Assembly (NCBI GenBank): GCA_947044405.1
Contig: CAMRHE010000054.1
Coordinates: forward strand, 434,001 to 498,000
Direction of reading: 5' to 3'
Length of the DNA: 64,000 bases
Source: Leptodactylus fallax
Taxonomy: Eukaryota > Chordata > Amphibia > Anura > Leptodactylidae
The translations under genes were made by a program, and so were the position numbers. The notes under the pieces are model-generated. The model worked only from the letters and a program-made list of their open reading frames with translations. It did no database searches and was not told the origin of the DNA. Shown in pieces: positions 10,600 to 21,816 of this stretch; position 1 is the first letter of the stretch; each line of letters starts with the position of its first letter.

Positions 10600-11574
10600 T
10601 CAACTGCTTGGTATATGTAAAATTTGTGCTAGCAAGAATGGCATTTGACATTTCAAAAAACCCCTGGGGATGTCAAGAAAGAAGCAAGACTTACAAGTGT
10701 GACCTCTGGAGCTCAGATCAAACACATCCTCTCATACAGACATCATTGTATAACCTCTGCAGTGTATAGTACATTTAAATAATCACAGCTCTGTATCTCT
10801 GTGGTGGGCGTTTGAACTCAATGATTCATTTCCTTTGAATGCCTTCATGTACTTATGAGGAGTAATACAAGATAGGGATAATGTGACGATCAACTCATAG
10901 GCTTTAATCTATCCAATATGCAGCTAAATTTTATAGTTGTGCAGTCTTTATCATTCAGTTATTTACTCTTTTATAGAAGTATAAGCTAAAGTTACTGTTT
11001 TACCACAATTTATTTTTTTTTCCTTTTTTTTTGTTACAGGTTACATAGACTCTACACAATATTATATTTAACCTTTTAACCAACATAACAAACAAAATGT
11101 TATAGTACAACATAATATCTTTTCCACCCTTAAGCAAGCAGTCCAGCAAAAATACTTTTTTTCATTTTTGCTCCCATCACCTGATTGTCTGTCACTCTTC
11201 AGGCTTCTTTCACAGCACCCACATCCCTACAATTCAGCTTCCTCTCAGCGCCTGATCAGACACCAGGTTGGATTTTAGATTTTTCTTTCTCTATGCTCTT
11301 CTATTAGAATCTCATATATCCTTCTATATAATCTAAGTGACCATAAGTATATAGTCTGGGAGGTCCTTCATTGTTTATTCTCAAGCAATAGTTAGGTCCA
11401 TAATGATAGATAACATTTTTACCGGACTGCTTCTTTAATATACAATATGGTCTGTATGGTTTAGTACAGTATCAAGTTACTTGTCTTTGAGTGTATGTTT
11501 AAAAAAAAAAAATATGGTGTCAAGTTAAAACAATAGAAAATATGATCTCAGCATTTGGTCAACTTGTTTGATCA
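10600..11574. other. No recognised feature
   Basis: AT-rich DNA with a T-rich tract near 11010-11030. No coding region or transposon ends were found. Confidence 0.4.
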
Positions 11575-11795
11575 GCCTGCTGTTACACTAGTGTTGGGTG
11601 AACACTCGGCTTCTCCGTCCCCCATTTTGCAAGCAGGACTTTTCTCTCCGCCGATTTTGGGTGGAAATCCAACAGACCCCATTATAGTGCGCTCTGTGGG
11701 TAACCGCTTTTTAAATGGATAGGGTTTCTGTTTTTCGGGTCCCCAAGTGGGCCCAAAGAACAGAAACCCAAATGCTAGTGTGAACGAAGCGTCAT
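11575..11795. mobile_element. Short MITE, relative of 465-705
   Basis: Inverted ends (GTTACACTAGTGTTGGG on the left, AATGCTAGTGTGAACG on the right) enclose about 200 bp. The internal motif CAGACCCCATTATAGT is shared exactly with the MITE at 465-705. A target duplication is not clear at this copy. Confidence 0.5.
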
Positions 11796-12180
11796 GTATA
11801 TACACAATATGCTTATGTTCAATTATGTTAAAAAAACATAATTATTGAGTTTATTCAAAAAGAATATGACAAAATATATATGGGTAAAGCAAATAATGCA
11901 TTTTCTGTATAAAGGTGTTTTTCTTTTTCAGTTTATACAATGGCACCACTGGATCCCCAAGTTGATAGAAGTACAATCTATCAACTACAAGTTATCAGCT
12001 ATTGATATTGGTCAAGTACAGGTGTTTTTCACTAACAAAAATCATCTCCTATAGGTGTTACAATGGTGGGAAGCTACATGGTTAATGATGCCACTCTATG
12101 GCAGATGAAGAAACAACAGTGAGAGCACTCAACTTTTTCCGTATCTTCCAGTTTCATGGGACTCAGGAACCTTTTAATAA

Positions 12181-12869
12181 TAATAATACATTTTATTTAT
12201 ATAGTGCCAACATATTCCGCAGCACTGTACAATTTGTAGGGTTCAAGTACAGAAAAAAAAGATACATTACAAAGAAATAGTCAATTCATACAATGGGACT
12301 AAGGGCCCTGCTCGCAAGAGCTTACAATCTATGAGGTAGAGGGGGTGACACAAGAGGTAGCAGGGGCGGCATCGGAGGTAGCATTGCTTATACAATGGTC
12401 AGACAATTTTGTAATAGAGGTTACTGTCATTACACATATATAAAGCTGTATTAGCAAGCACTAGTCGTGTCCTTTAATGTGCAGATGGTGCCTGGACATA
12501 TAAAGTTAGTCTGATACAGAATCATATCCTGTGAGGTAATGTGGGAGCTTGAACAGAATGTACATTTTAGGGAATCTAACTATGGAAGGGTTTACATTAG
12601 GAATTGTGATAGGCCTGTCTGAAAAGATATGTCTTTAGTTTGCACTTGAAACTGTAGAAATTGGGGGTTAATCTGATAGTCCAGGATAGAACATTCCAGA
12701 AAAGTGGTGTAACTTGGAAGAAGTCTTAGGATCTGTGGGTGAGTGAAGCCTTCAAGATTAATTTTATTTTGCGTTGGGATGACTGACGAAAAGTTTGATT
12801 TGGTCCAAACCAGTCCATTCTGAACCATATGTGACATTATATAAGACATTCTGAAGGCTCGTAGTAGAG
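12181..12869 (-). pseudogene. L2-like LINE, 3' fragment
   Basis: This fragment lies on the minus strand. It ends (low coordinate) in a TAATAATAATA tail next to TTTATATAGTGCCAACATAT, the inverse of the 'ggcactatata' tail typical of vertebrate L2-like elements. It also includes a 'GGGCCCTGCTCGCAAGAGC' block that recurs in the L2 copy at 41797-42640. Upstream, a readable stretch near 12630-12720 gives PLFWNVLSWTIRLTP...FKCKLKTYLFRQAY, matching the C-terminal end of L2 reverse transcriptases. The copy is 5'-truncated and carries many stops. Confidence 0.75.
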
Positions 12870-12870
12870 A

Positions 12871-12960
12871 TGGGCGAACCTCTGAAGATTCGTTTTGTTT
12901 CCGGTTTGGGTGGTTCAGACCAACAATCATTTTCTGGTAGAATAGGTTTGGTGCATACCA
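12871..12960. mobile_element. hAT terminus fragment
   Basis: TAGAGATGGGCGAACCTCTG resembles the ends of the hAT elements at 61412 (TAGAGATGA...) and 14844 (TAGTGTTGAGCGAACC). It abuts the 5' break of the L2 fragment. No partner end was found, so this is a solitary remnant. Confidence 0.4.
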
Positions 12961-13439
12961 GTGCTTAAATTGGCTTAAAACCTAGTGTAGGACAATGTTA
13001 TGGCTCCTAGGACTCTATCTAGTCAATTTCTAGCTGGTAAGCAGTGGTTTCAAACTCCTAGTTTAACTGTACACTTCACTGCTACTTTTATGCATTTTAA
13101 ATGAAGGTTATATTGCATAAAGCAATGGTTTAACATAAAAATTAACCTGTTTTGATGACTTGTAAGTGCTACAGACTTGTTATTTGGGAGACAAATTTGT
13201 GGCTATGTGCCTAGTTGAAGAGTGACAAAGAATTGGCTTTTCAAAACAAAATTCCTTCAAAAATTATCCCTTCATGAAAGCATACACTTTTTGACATGGG
13301 GAACTCTTTCAATACAACTTTGTTTTTCTTTATGCCAACACTGTGGCACCACAGTAAAATGTGATGGAGCAGCAGGATATGTCTAGCTGAGTGGTGCCAG
13401 TGCTGGTATCTGTGGCAACATGAGTGGCAATACAGAATT
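12961..13439. other. No recognised feature
   Basis: No gene or repeat was recognised here. Confidence 0.35.
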
Positions 13440-13835
13440 GAAAACTATAATGGACCAGACTGGGCTCGGCGGGGTATGGTGCCCGTGGCCAGCTGGAGAT
13501 GGCCGGGGCCCTAGATCACTATGATAGCGGTCGGGGAAAGCCTGGTTCCCCGACCGCAATACATACTGTTATTGGAAAGGGACCCTGGCATATTGCAGGC
13601 CCCTTTCCAATAGATGGCAGCCCAGGGGAGGTGACTGAAAATAATAAATACATATTCTCACCTCTCCTGGGAGGAGGTGCGACCGCGATCATTACGCTAC
13701 TGGTCAGGGGCCCGATCGGGATGGTCAGGATCCCGATCGGGCCCCCATAACATGAGGACTAATAGTCAGGGCTCGGGGCCCACCGATGGATTCACCGGTT
13801 CCCCGGGGGGCCAGTCCGACCCTGTAGGCCTCCCA
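13440..13835 (+). repeat. Palindrome-rich repeat, copy of the 18.4-18.65 kb module
   Basis: The sequence from GCCCGTGGCCAGCTGGAGAT to the CCCAGGGGAGGTGA segment aligns, in reverse complement, with 18433-18650 of the hAT-type element at 17398-18683. It contains nested hairpins: GGTCGGGGAA...TTCCCCGACC (13530-13556), ATTGGAAAGGG...CCCTTTCCAAT (13571-13613), and GGGCCCGATCGGGAT...ATCCCGATCGGGCCC (13709-13746). The right part ends in GGCCAGTCCGACCCTG. Outer boundaries and target duplications are not clear. Confidence 0.6.
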
Positions 13836-14069
13836 GTGAGACATGTAGCTAACAGGCATCTGCTTTGCAAAAGCTATAGGGGGCTGGAAACAGAATGTAT
13901 CTTTGTAATATGCCAATTTTGACTCCCTTTGAAAATGAGGAAAACAAATCTCTCATTTTGACTTTATAGCAATAGTCTAAAAATATCAAATACTCCCTTT
14001 GTTTGATGCTTATGCTATGTTTTCCAGCAGACTCATCAGTTGTAAGACAACATGGTAGTGCTTTAGCTT

Positions 14070-16035
14070 ATGTATGAGAAAAGAGGGAAGGAGACCAGAA
14101 GCAATACTCTGCCTGTTGCTGTTGGGGATGGAAAGATGTGCATTGGGAAAGAATTTCAGGGGGTATATAAGCACCATCTAGTATTGGAAGACGATGAACC
14201 AGGTCTGCTCAAACATAGCAGTGTCCTTAACAACCGGCCCTCTTTTAAATATATGTTGTTACTGCTGTCCCTTAGAACCCTTGACCTAGTGGGCTGTAAA
14301 AGACATGCACTGCCCCTGACCGTAAGTGCTGCCCTATGCTTTGGCTGTGGTATGCACCTTGCCACACAGGGACAATCAAATCATCCATGTTGACTACCAT
14401 ATGAGGACATAGTACAGGAACATCTTTCTTACAGAAATAATTGCAGCTAGGTAACCTACATTGAGTGCATGCCACCAGTTGCCTAAAGGCAGGGTAATCC
14501 ACTAACTGGCATGTCATGATGAAAGTGTCCATTGTGGATGTGGCCCGGTTACAGGAATGACTGTGGGGAGGAAAAGAACAGTCTCATTCACAGTCTGATT
14601 GTTTGCCACACCTGCATCCATATAAGCTTGTGATGCTGCAACATGTGCAACATGTCAGGATGGCCATAACCTATATTCTGACTGCAAATTTAGCATAATG
14701 CAACAGATTTATCATATGGTAATGTAAAAAATAATTTCTACATGGAAGAGAGTCACCAACAGAAACACTTAAAATATATTGTCTGCCACCACCACTTCAA
14801 CCCCCACCATCATCATTGTTACCACCTGAATTTGCCCTAGGAGTAGTGTTGAGCGAACCCGTCGAAGTTCGGGTTCGACGCATTCCGCCGAACTTTGCCC
14901 AAAAGTTCGGTTCCGATCAGTGGGGACCCAAACAGGTACTGGGGGCTACTTGCAGCCCGGGGTCACTGGCCAGACTGCATATCGGCACCCCTTGGATCTT
15001 GAAGCAGGGGGTGCCGAGGGGGAAATTTAGCATGGCGGAACCCCTTGGATTCCACGGTCATGTTTGACCACGGCATCCAAGGATTTTAAACCCCCGATCG
15101 GAGGTCAGCTCCGATCAGGGGTTAAGGAGCAGGGTGTTAGCTGTCAGTTGCAGCTAATACCCGCTCCCGATGCTGCCCACAGCATTCACTTCCCTGATAA
15201 ACACTTAAGATGCAGCGGTCACTATTGACTGCGGCATCTTAAGGGTTAAACAGAGGGATCGGTGTTATCACTGTCCCCGCTGTTGCAGCGGGAGCCTGGC
15301 TGTCAGATACAGTTGGGCTCCCACGATGATCGCAGGGGGTTAAAGCTGGCTGATTGGCTGCTCAGCAGTCAATCAGCCAGCTTTAGGGATGAGCAGAACC
15401 CGGACCCGAACTTCAGCGCTGACGTTCGGGGTTGGAGTCGGGTACCCGAATGCACAAAGTTCGGCACGGACCCGAACTGTGCAGTTCGGGTTCGCTCAAC
15501 ACTATCTAGGAGGTCTGCTTCTGCCCCTGACAGGTGTTGAGGTTTTGGACATATGTCAACTTGGTTTGTTATCACTTCCACCACCATCCATCTCTTATGT
15601 CATCACCTTCTCATCATCCTGATCTGGATTCAAGATCCTTTCATACATATAATCATTTTCATTGTCAATGTCATCATCATCATAATCCCCACCACTTTTT
15701 GCAGACTGTGATATGTCATGGGTCTAGCCATGGACTTCTTGCCTTCCATTATTATATCCAAAACTAGATTTGCCCCTAGTAACCCTACTAGTACTCCCAC
15801 CTCAATGGCTACAAGAGCCACTACTACAACCAGCAACAAGAGTTATGACCTCCACCTCCTCCAATTTACACTCCAAGCACTGACTATTCTCATCAACCTA
15901 ATCAAATCTTGAAACACTGTCTTGAGAAACATGTTTGTCAACATCATTATTTGGAGTGATGTCTCTTCTGCTGCTGCTACATATCAGACAGCTGCCACCC
16001 ACATTCTTACTACACTTATACCTTTTACCAGGCAT
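14070..16035 (-). pseudogene. Decayed hAT transposase (BED-type relative), split by a MITE
   Basis: This minus-strand hAT transposase is related to the copies at 41.4 and 62.6 kb. It starts with MPGKRYKCSK at 16033 and has an acidic N-terminal stretch (GGDYDDDDIDNEND) near 15650-15690. After the inserted element at 14844-15504, the frame MTCQLVDYPAFRQLVACTQC (14460-14525) matches the VVDSAPFRVLMACAEPRW block of the 41-kb copy. A GQGQCMSFTAH block near 14310 matches GQGQYMSFTAHW. Stops and frameshifts separate the readable pieces, and nothing C-terminal was recovered. hAT transposases excise and insert their elements with 8-bp duplications; this copy cannot be functional. Family membership is supported by shared motif order, not by a database search. 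Confidence 0.7.
14844..15504. mobile_element. Non-autonomous hAT element, 8-bp duplication
   Basis: The ends are TAGTGTTGAGCGAACCCG and its inverse CGGGTTCGCTCAACACTA (one mismatch region). They are flanked by CCTAGGAG (14836-14843) and TCTAGGAG (15505-15512), a 7/8 match of the 8-bp duplication expected for hAT. Several GTTCGGGTTCG-like motifs repeat inside both ends in opposite orientations. There is no transposase. It sits inside the older hAT transposase relic at 14070-16035, so it is the younger insertion. Confidence 0.88.
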
Positions 16036-16484
16036 TTTTATTCAGTCATTTTTATGCAGCAAAATCTCAATTGAAGAAGAGCTGGTCTTGCAAAGAAAAA
16101 AGTCCCAATTTTACTGAATGGCTTTTATGCAGTAAAAGCTTAAAAATATAAAGCGATACAAAATACTACATAGTGGGAGTTCTTAGTTGGCAAAGATAAA
16201 AAAACAGGCCCAATGTTACTGAACATGATTTATATAACAAAAACTAAAGACATACACTATGTAGTGATTTGTAGTGGGGGTTTTTTTGGGGGGGGGGGGT
16301 TGGTCTTGAAATTTAGCAAAAAAAAAACTATTTACAATGAAGTTGGTAGTGTATATAACTTTTCTAGGTTTTGGCACTGGCCAAGGAAAAAAATAGCCAA
16401 GCTGCAGCAAATGCGTTCAAAAAGTCCATTTGGCTTGACTAAATTGTCTGTTCTTCATCTTTGACACACGAATAGTACAGGTTA
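16036..16484. other. Presumed 5' arm of the decayed hAT; G-run
   Basis: Repeated short phrases (TTACTGAATGGCTTTTATGCAGTAAAA and relatives at about 16080-16230) sit upstream of the hAT start codon, like the tandemly repeated arm of the copy at 61.4-62.5 kb. A G homopolymer interrupted by T runs from 16276 to 16302. No arm terminus was identified. Confidence 0.3.
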
Positions 16485-16690
16485 AAGTTTAATTTGACCT
16501 AAACATTAAAATTAAAAAGTTATGGATTTTGGAAGACAAGAAGTAAAAAACAAAAACATAAAAAATGAAAAGCTTAAAAGCCTTGTGCAAAAGTCTAAGT
16601 TCACCCAATGAATCAATAACTTGTAGAACCACGTTTATAAGCAATGAGAATTCTGATTCATGCAACTGTATAGTGTGGTACAGTAGCACA
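16485..16690 (-). mobile_element. Tc1-like transposase C-terminal remnant
   Basis: On the minus strand the piece near 16620-16665 reads LIAYKRGSTSY followed by a stop, like the GGSTKY or GSTSY endings of Tc1-type transposases. The following AT-rich sequence resembles post-stop DNA of such elements. Nothing upstream is recognisable. Confidence 0.4.
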
Positions 16691-16696
16691 CACGTA

Positions 16697-16919
16697 GGCC
16701 TCATGCACACAGCTGAATGTGTAGAACAAAGAAGGGGGTGATTTTATAGCAGAATACAAATGTCATCCAAGTGCCTTCTGTCCTCCATTGATTTCAATGA
16801 GGGGGTTCTGTTTTGTTCTGATGTCACAGAGCAGTATCGGACCTGCTCCATAATCATCAGAACGGAATGGAGCATTGGAAGCCCCCTCGGACAGAACACT
16901 TGGTTGTGAGCATGAGGCC
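16697..16919. mobile_element. MITE with TIR GGCCTCATGCACAC
   Basis: The left end GGCCTCATGCACAC is matched by the right end GTGAGCATGAGGCC. The flanks are GTA and TTA, compatible with a mutated 3-bp TWA duplication. The interior is non-coding and partly self-complementary (TTCTGTTTTGTTCTGAT / ATCAGAACGGAATGG). Confidence 0.6.
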
Positions 16920-17397
16920 TTACTGACATACACAGAACAGACTGGATTTGAATCTGACAGTTGTGACTAATTGATGCAAATGCTTCAGATGCAGAGTGCA
17001 GTAGCATACACGCACAAGACCACTATCACTGACATACACAGTCTATGCTATAGTGCTGGTTGGTCTAACCAGACACCTCTCGTTCACTCTTCTATCCTAT
17101 CACTCTATAAATTATTAATCTATCAAATCAACGTCTTCTTTCCCATTCCTCCTTAACACTGACCTTACACTTCCTCGCACTTTATGATCTGTGTATTATT
17201 TTGTATCAATCTCAGTATAACTGTCTGAGACCCTATCTCCAATCTCTCACCACTAAATTAATACCTTCTTTTTCTTACTGGGATATTTATACTGACCATG
17301 AGTGATCAGCGACATTAGGCCTATAGTCTCTGCTTTCATGAGGATTGTTTGCAAAGTTTTATGGGTGAGCCCACCTGATTTCCAAGGTGATGTGATC

Positions 17398-18683
17398 CAG
17401 TTGCGTAACTAAAGGCTTGTGGGCCTCTCTGCAAACTTTGTCCGGGGCCCCCTACCCCTCCCTACAGCATATTCTTGATAGTGACGGCTATGGGTGCTGC
17501 AGTGGTATCTCAGATACTTGAAAGGGATACAACTTTAGTGCCCACAACTGCAGTTATCAAGAATACGGTGAGGAGCAGAGCAGCGCATGTAAACAATACT
17601 GGGAGCTGCGTGTTCTACTGGGGTTCTGCGTGTTCACTGCAGGCTTCTATTGGAAAGTGGCAGCCCCTGCTTCTGCAACATTCCCTGCCCTATCCTTCCC
17701 TCTGCAGCACACCTTGGGAGTCCCTACACGCTGGAGCAGATAGGCAGACGCTCTCAACTCAGTCTAAGCAGGCTGAAAAGGAATATGTACAGGTACATCT
17801 CAATAAATTAGAATATCTTTGAAACATTTATTTCTTTGAGTAATTAAATTAAAAAAGTGACCTCCTATATTTTCTAGATTCTTTACACACAGAGTGTTCT
17901 ATTTCAAGTGTTTTATTTCTGTAAATGATGATTATGGATTACAGGTAATGAAAACCCAAATCTAAGAAAATTAGAATATTGTGAAAAAGTTCAGTATTAT
18001 AAATTCATTGTGTCACCTGCCAAGGTTTCCTAAGCTTTTAAATGGTCCCTCACTTTGGTTCAGTAGTACACACAATCATGGAAGACTGCTGATTATGAAT
18101 TGTATTACTGAATTACTGAAATGAATGAACGTTTCAAAAATATTCTAATTTATTGAAATGTACCTGTACCTGGCAGGAAAGCGGACTCTGGACACCAGTA
18201 TAAAGGAGAGCAGTCATTGTGTGTGAAGGTGGGGAGGAGTGCCACATAAGCACAGCAGATACCTGTTGTATCAGGGACACAGGGACTTTTTAATGTTGAA
18301 TCTAGTGGAGGCAGCTGCTTATTCTGCTGCTCGGAGGACGCAGGATCGCTGGGTGACGTCTGCGGCGCGTGACCTCAGGGACAGGCCGGAAGAGCCCCGA
18401 AGAGGATGCTGGGGACTGTCAGAAGCCCATGAGAGGCAAGTATAAGTATTTGTTATTTTTAATCACCTCCCCTGGGCAGGCTTCTATTTGAAAGGGGCCC
18501 GGTGGGAGACATCACATAATGCCGGGCCCTTTTCCATTAAGGAGATGTATAGCAGTTGAGGAACTAGGCTTTCCCTGACCTCTTTCATGGTGGTCCGGGG
18601 CCCTGGCCATCTCCAGCTGTTCACGGGCTCTGTACCCCTCCGGGCCCATTCAAATTCCCTATGACAGCAGTCATTACGCCCCG
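17398..18683. mobile_element. hAT-type element with perfect 8-bp duplication
   Basis: The left end is CAGTTGCGTAACTA and the right end, inverted, is CGGGGCGTAATGAC. Both are degenerate forms of a CAGTGGCGTAACTA-type hAT terminus. ATGTGATC flanks both ends exactly (17390-17397 and 18684-18691). The interior has GC-rich palindromes (for example GGGCCCGGTGGGAGA... with its inverse near 18495-18530), the shared 'GGGGAGGTGA' module, and no recognisable transposase. A 377-bp mariner-type MITE has inserted into it. It belongs to the same family as the element at 20449-20942. Confidence 0.85.
17790..18166. mobile_element. Mariner/Tc1-type MITE nested in a hAT element
   Basis: The ends are CAGGTACATCTCAATAAATT and the inverse AATTTATTGAAATGTACCTG, flanked by TA on both sides (17788-17789, 18167-18168). 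The interior retains AATCATGGAAGACTGCTG, a stretch seen near the start of the transposase frame in related full elements. No open frame survives. Half of a second copy lies at 49043-49291 in the opposite orientation. Confidence 0.88.
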
Positions 18684-18691
18684 ATGTGATC

Positions 18692-18997
18692 CTTTTCTGC
18701 TTTCTTTTCACAAAGCAGCCACCATTTTAAATCGTACATGCAAATCAAACTTCAGAAAGTTTTTTGCAAAATTAAAAACAAATTTGCTCAACTTTACTTA
18801 TATCCTCAATTACATAATTATTGTACCATTCAAACACTTTACTAATAATGAAATATAAATGTAGTCACTATTTTCGAATACTTAAATGCTCTTACTGTTT
18901 TGTGATTCTGTAATAACTTTTTATTTGTTTCTAAGTGAAGTACATGCAATGCTATCTTTTAAAACTATACACAATAAAACTTCATATACAATGATTT

Positions 18998-19032
<35 letters not shown>

Positions 19033-19790
19033 TATTTTAATTCACAGTTCAACTGAAATACCCTTAAAATATGTTATTTTCTTTGCATACATATTAGTCA
19101 GATTAGATCTCTCTATTTTAGAACAACACTTGCATGAGAAACTTATTGTATGGAACATTTTAATGGACTTACAATATTGATCCATTTTGCCAATGACATG
19201 AATAAAATTATTTCTAACAAACATGTTCAGTAGTGTGAAGGGTTCACACTCTGCTTTCTATACAATAATTTATTGATTGTACACATTAATAAAAGTTAAT
19301 ATACCCCCTGTTGGTTGGATAATTGCATTTCCAGCAGGCTTCGATGAAAAGCTGTTACTCAAATAGTTTACTACCCTGTGACAACCCTGCTGTTGTGAGA
19401 GCATGATGGGTAAATCAATAATGGTTTTATACAATTTAGATGCACTTAGGTGGCCTTTGAAGTCTAGAAATATCAAATAAAATGGAAATTGGTTAGTATC
19501 TAGCAGCTACCCGGTCATAAATTTTACATAAATCACAGCCTTTGTAGCACACCTACAGTATAGCCTACTTCTAACTCTAAAAGACACCCCAATTCTTTAG
19601 TTCTACTATACATTAAAACTAAATTAACTAGTTGAATGGCTTGTCGTCTGACCTAGGACACTCATGAATAGTACTGTGGCATAGTTTCATGCAAGATTAA
19701 AACATTTTACAGTATGGAAAAAAACACTGCAAAGTAAGAAAGCTTTCAAAGCAGAAGTGTTAACAAAATACAAAGTTAATTAACAAAATA
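18692..19790. other. No gene; (TA)n tract
   Basis: AT-rich DNA with a TA dinucleotide run at about 19000-19026. No coding region was recognised. Confidence 0.4.
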
Positions 19791-19792
19791 TA

Positions 19793-19945
19793 AATATTTG
19801 ATGTGACAACCACCCTGTCCCATCAAAACAACATAATATCTTCTAGGTACACTTGCACATAGTTTCTGAAGGAACTCAGCAAGAGAGGTTGTTTCAAGCA
19901 TCTTGGAGAACAAACCATAGATCTTCTGCACTCCCAGACAATTCT
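19793..19945 (-). pseudogene. Tc1-like transposase, C-terminal fragment
   Basis: On the minus strand this reads, with one or two breaks, EDLWFVLQDA...VPSETMCKC and then an ending GQGGCHIKYL. That corresponds to the W..L..Y......R..AV..AKGGHT.Y end of a distinct Tc1/mariner lineage. Only the last 50 or so residues remain. There is no terminal repeat. Confidence 0.65.
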
Positions 19946-20049
19946 TCAATGAAGAACACTTCTGACCAGGCTTCCCTGAACAGTATATGAGTGTACTGGG
20001 TGTATCTGGGTTGCACTGGTTGCATTCTGAGAGCTATTCCCCCCAAAAA

Positions 20050-20051
<2 letters not shown>

Positions 20052-20101
<50 letters not shown>
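20052..20101. repeat. (TA)n microsatellite between inverted flanks
   Basis: About 25 TA units. The flanks GAGAGCTATTCCCCCC (20029-20044) and GGGGGGGAATAGCTCCC are inverted copies, so the whole piece is a foldback. Confidence 0.95.
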
Positions 20102-20103
<2 letters not shown>

Positions 20104-20448
20104 ATATTTTGAGGGGGGGAATAGCTCCCAGGATCACCGTCTTTCCTGGTTTAGACAGAATGGCACATCTAATTTAAGCCAAACAGGATTTTCTGGTTTT
20201 TTTTAAACTGTAATTTTTATTAAGGTTTTTATAAATTACATAACAAAAAAATGAAAAACGAAGACAAAATAGCAGGGCAAAGGCGCAAAAGCCACAACAT
20301 GTGGCCCAAATGCCCAAGAGTATAGAAATAAATAGGAGAAAAACATTTGACCAATCGTCAAATAGCAACACAAAAAATATGGGGGGGGGGGGGAGACGAC
20401 AAGGGAAAGAGGGAAGGAGAAAAGAGGGGATGGGGGTAGGAGTCAGAG

Positions 20449-20942
20449 CAGGGGCGTAAATACTAGGGTAGCAGTGGTAGCGGTTGCCACGGGGCCCGGG
20501 ACATTGTTTTTTATGTTTATATGCTCCCCTGGGTCTCCGATCATTATACTCTAGGGTCTGAAAAGACCCCAGAGTATAATAATCGTTCATGAGTGGTCCA
20601 CTATGGGGCATAATACTGTGTGCAGGGGCCACTATAGGGCATAGTAATGTGTGCAAGGGCCACTATAGGGCATAGTACTGTGTGCAGGGGCCATTATGTG
20701 GTATAATACTGTGTGCAGGGGTGGGCCACTATGGGGCATAATACTGTGTACAGGGGCCATTATGGGGCATAATACTGTGTGTAGGGACCACTACAGGGCA
20801 TAATACTGTGTGCAGGGGCCACTAAGGCACATAATAGTGTGCGCAGGAATGCGGTTTGTGCAGGGGGGAGGGGGGAGGCAGTTCGAGGGGGCCCATGTCA
20901 AATGTTCGCCTTGGGGCCCAGCCATTCCTAGTTATGCCACTG
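20449..20942. mobile_element. hAT-type non-autonomous element, perfect 8-bp duplication
   Basis: The ends are CAGGGGCGTAAATACTAGGG and, inverted, CAGTGGCATAACTAGGAATG. AGTCAGAG flanks both sides exactly (20441-20448, 20943-20950). The 494-bp interior contains the 40-bp hairpin also found at 2061-2101 and 2358-2398, then a minisatellite of the 31-bp type. There is no coding capacity. Confidence 0.93.
20585..20850 (+). repeat. 31-bp minisatellite (second array)
   Basis: Eight or so diverged units built on GGGGCCACTATGGGGCATAA with TACTGTGTGCA, the same unit as at 2406-2628. It lies wholly inside the hAT-type element. Confidence 0.88.
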
Positions 20943-21070
20943 AGTCAGAGACCATGTAAAATACAATATGTGTCTCAAGGTGACCACACAGCATCAAAAG
21001 CCCCCATGGTATGATTAAGGGAGGCCGTCAAATATTCCATGCTACAGACTTCTTTCATGCGAGCAATAAG

Positions 21071-21816
21071 TGTTAGGAACCAAACGCAGTGCTGGACGGA
21101 GTTAGTCTTAGGAAATCCAGACCTGCCCCTGCACACTAAGGTAAAACAGCGACAAATGTCCAGCGTCCCCAAACCGAAGCGGAACTAGCCTCCAGGGGTC
21201 TTCGCCAGAGCTTCTGATAGTGGAGTTGGACTTGGTCGCTACCTTCGGCCAGAACCATAACAGTCCTAAGGGCGCAGAGCGCGTGGCGCACCACAAGTCA
21301 CAGAAGGGCCCCGGAATCCAAAACCACTCACCTGAGCAAGTATGGAGGCAGATGAATACTGAAAAAGCTGGAAGAGATGCAGTAACAGGTTTTCTCCTGA
21401 AGGTGACAGCAGCACAGTAGAATTGTTGATTAGTCTGAGTCGGCAGCAGGAAAAACTCGTAGTACCAGAGAGAGATGTACGAAGAGTCAAGACAAGCCAG
21501 GTCGATTTCAGGAGGTTATGTGGTACAGAATCAGCGTCCAAGGAGAGATGGTCTGGAAGGCAAGCGTAGTCACAACCGGAGGGAGCAATAAACAAAGAGG
21601 CAGCAGGATAGGATCGAAGGTCAGGACAGAGTACGAGGAGGAGCTGACACCCAGGGGAAATGAATAACCAGCGAGAGCAGAGCACCGGAAGGGAGGCTAA
21701 ATAGATAGGTGAGTGCAGGAAAGTTAATACCTAGAAAAGCGAGCATGCCGGAAAGTGTGAGGACCGGAGCGGCACCTCACAGCACTACTGAAGAGGCGCC
21801 AGCTCCGGTCCTAACA
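21071..21816. mobile_element. Solo LTR candidate, 746 bp
   Basis: The block begins TGTTAGGA and ends TCCTAACA (perfect 8-bp inverted termini, TG...CA), with ATAAG on both sides (21066-21070 and 21817-21821). A 5-bp duplication plus TG...CA ends is the signature of an LTR retrotransposon. The absence of internal retroviral-type coding sequence points to a solo LTR left after recombination. The 139-codon minus-strand open frame inside it (21266-21685) resembles no known protein and is probably fortuitous. It could alternatively be a DNA transposon with short TIRs, but the combination of end and duplication favours an LTR. Confidence 0.75.

Noticed and set aside
15262..15622. Several overlapping 70-90 codon frames on both strands
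   Set aside because: They fall in the GC-rich core and terminal repeats of a non-autonomous hAT element.
20174..20656. 160-codon minus-strand open frame
   Set aside because: It spans the junction between a retro-insert and a hAT element and ends in minisatellite; it has a hydrophobic, low-complexity composition and no domain.
21266..21685. 139-codon minus-strand open frame
   Set aside because: It lies inside the LTR-like block defined by termini and target duplication; no similarity to any known protein was recognised.
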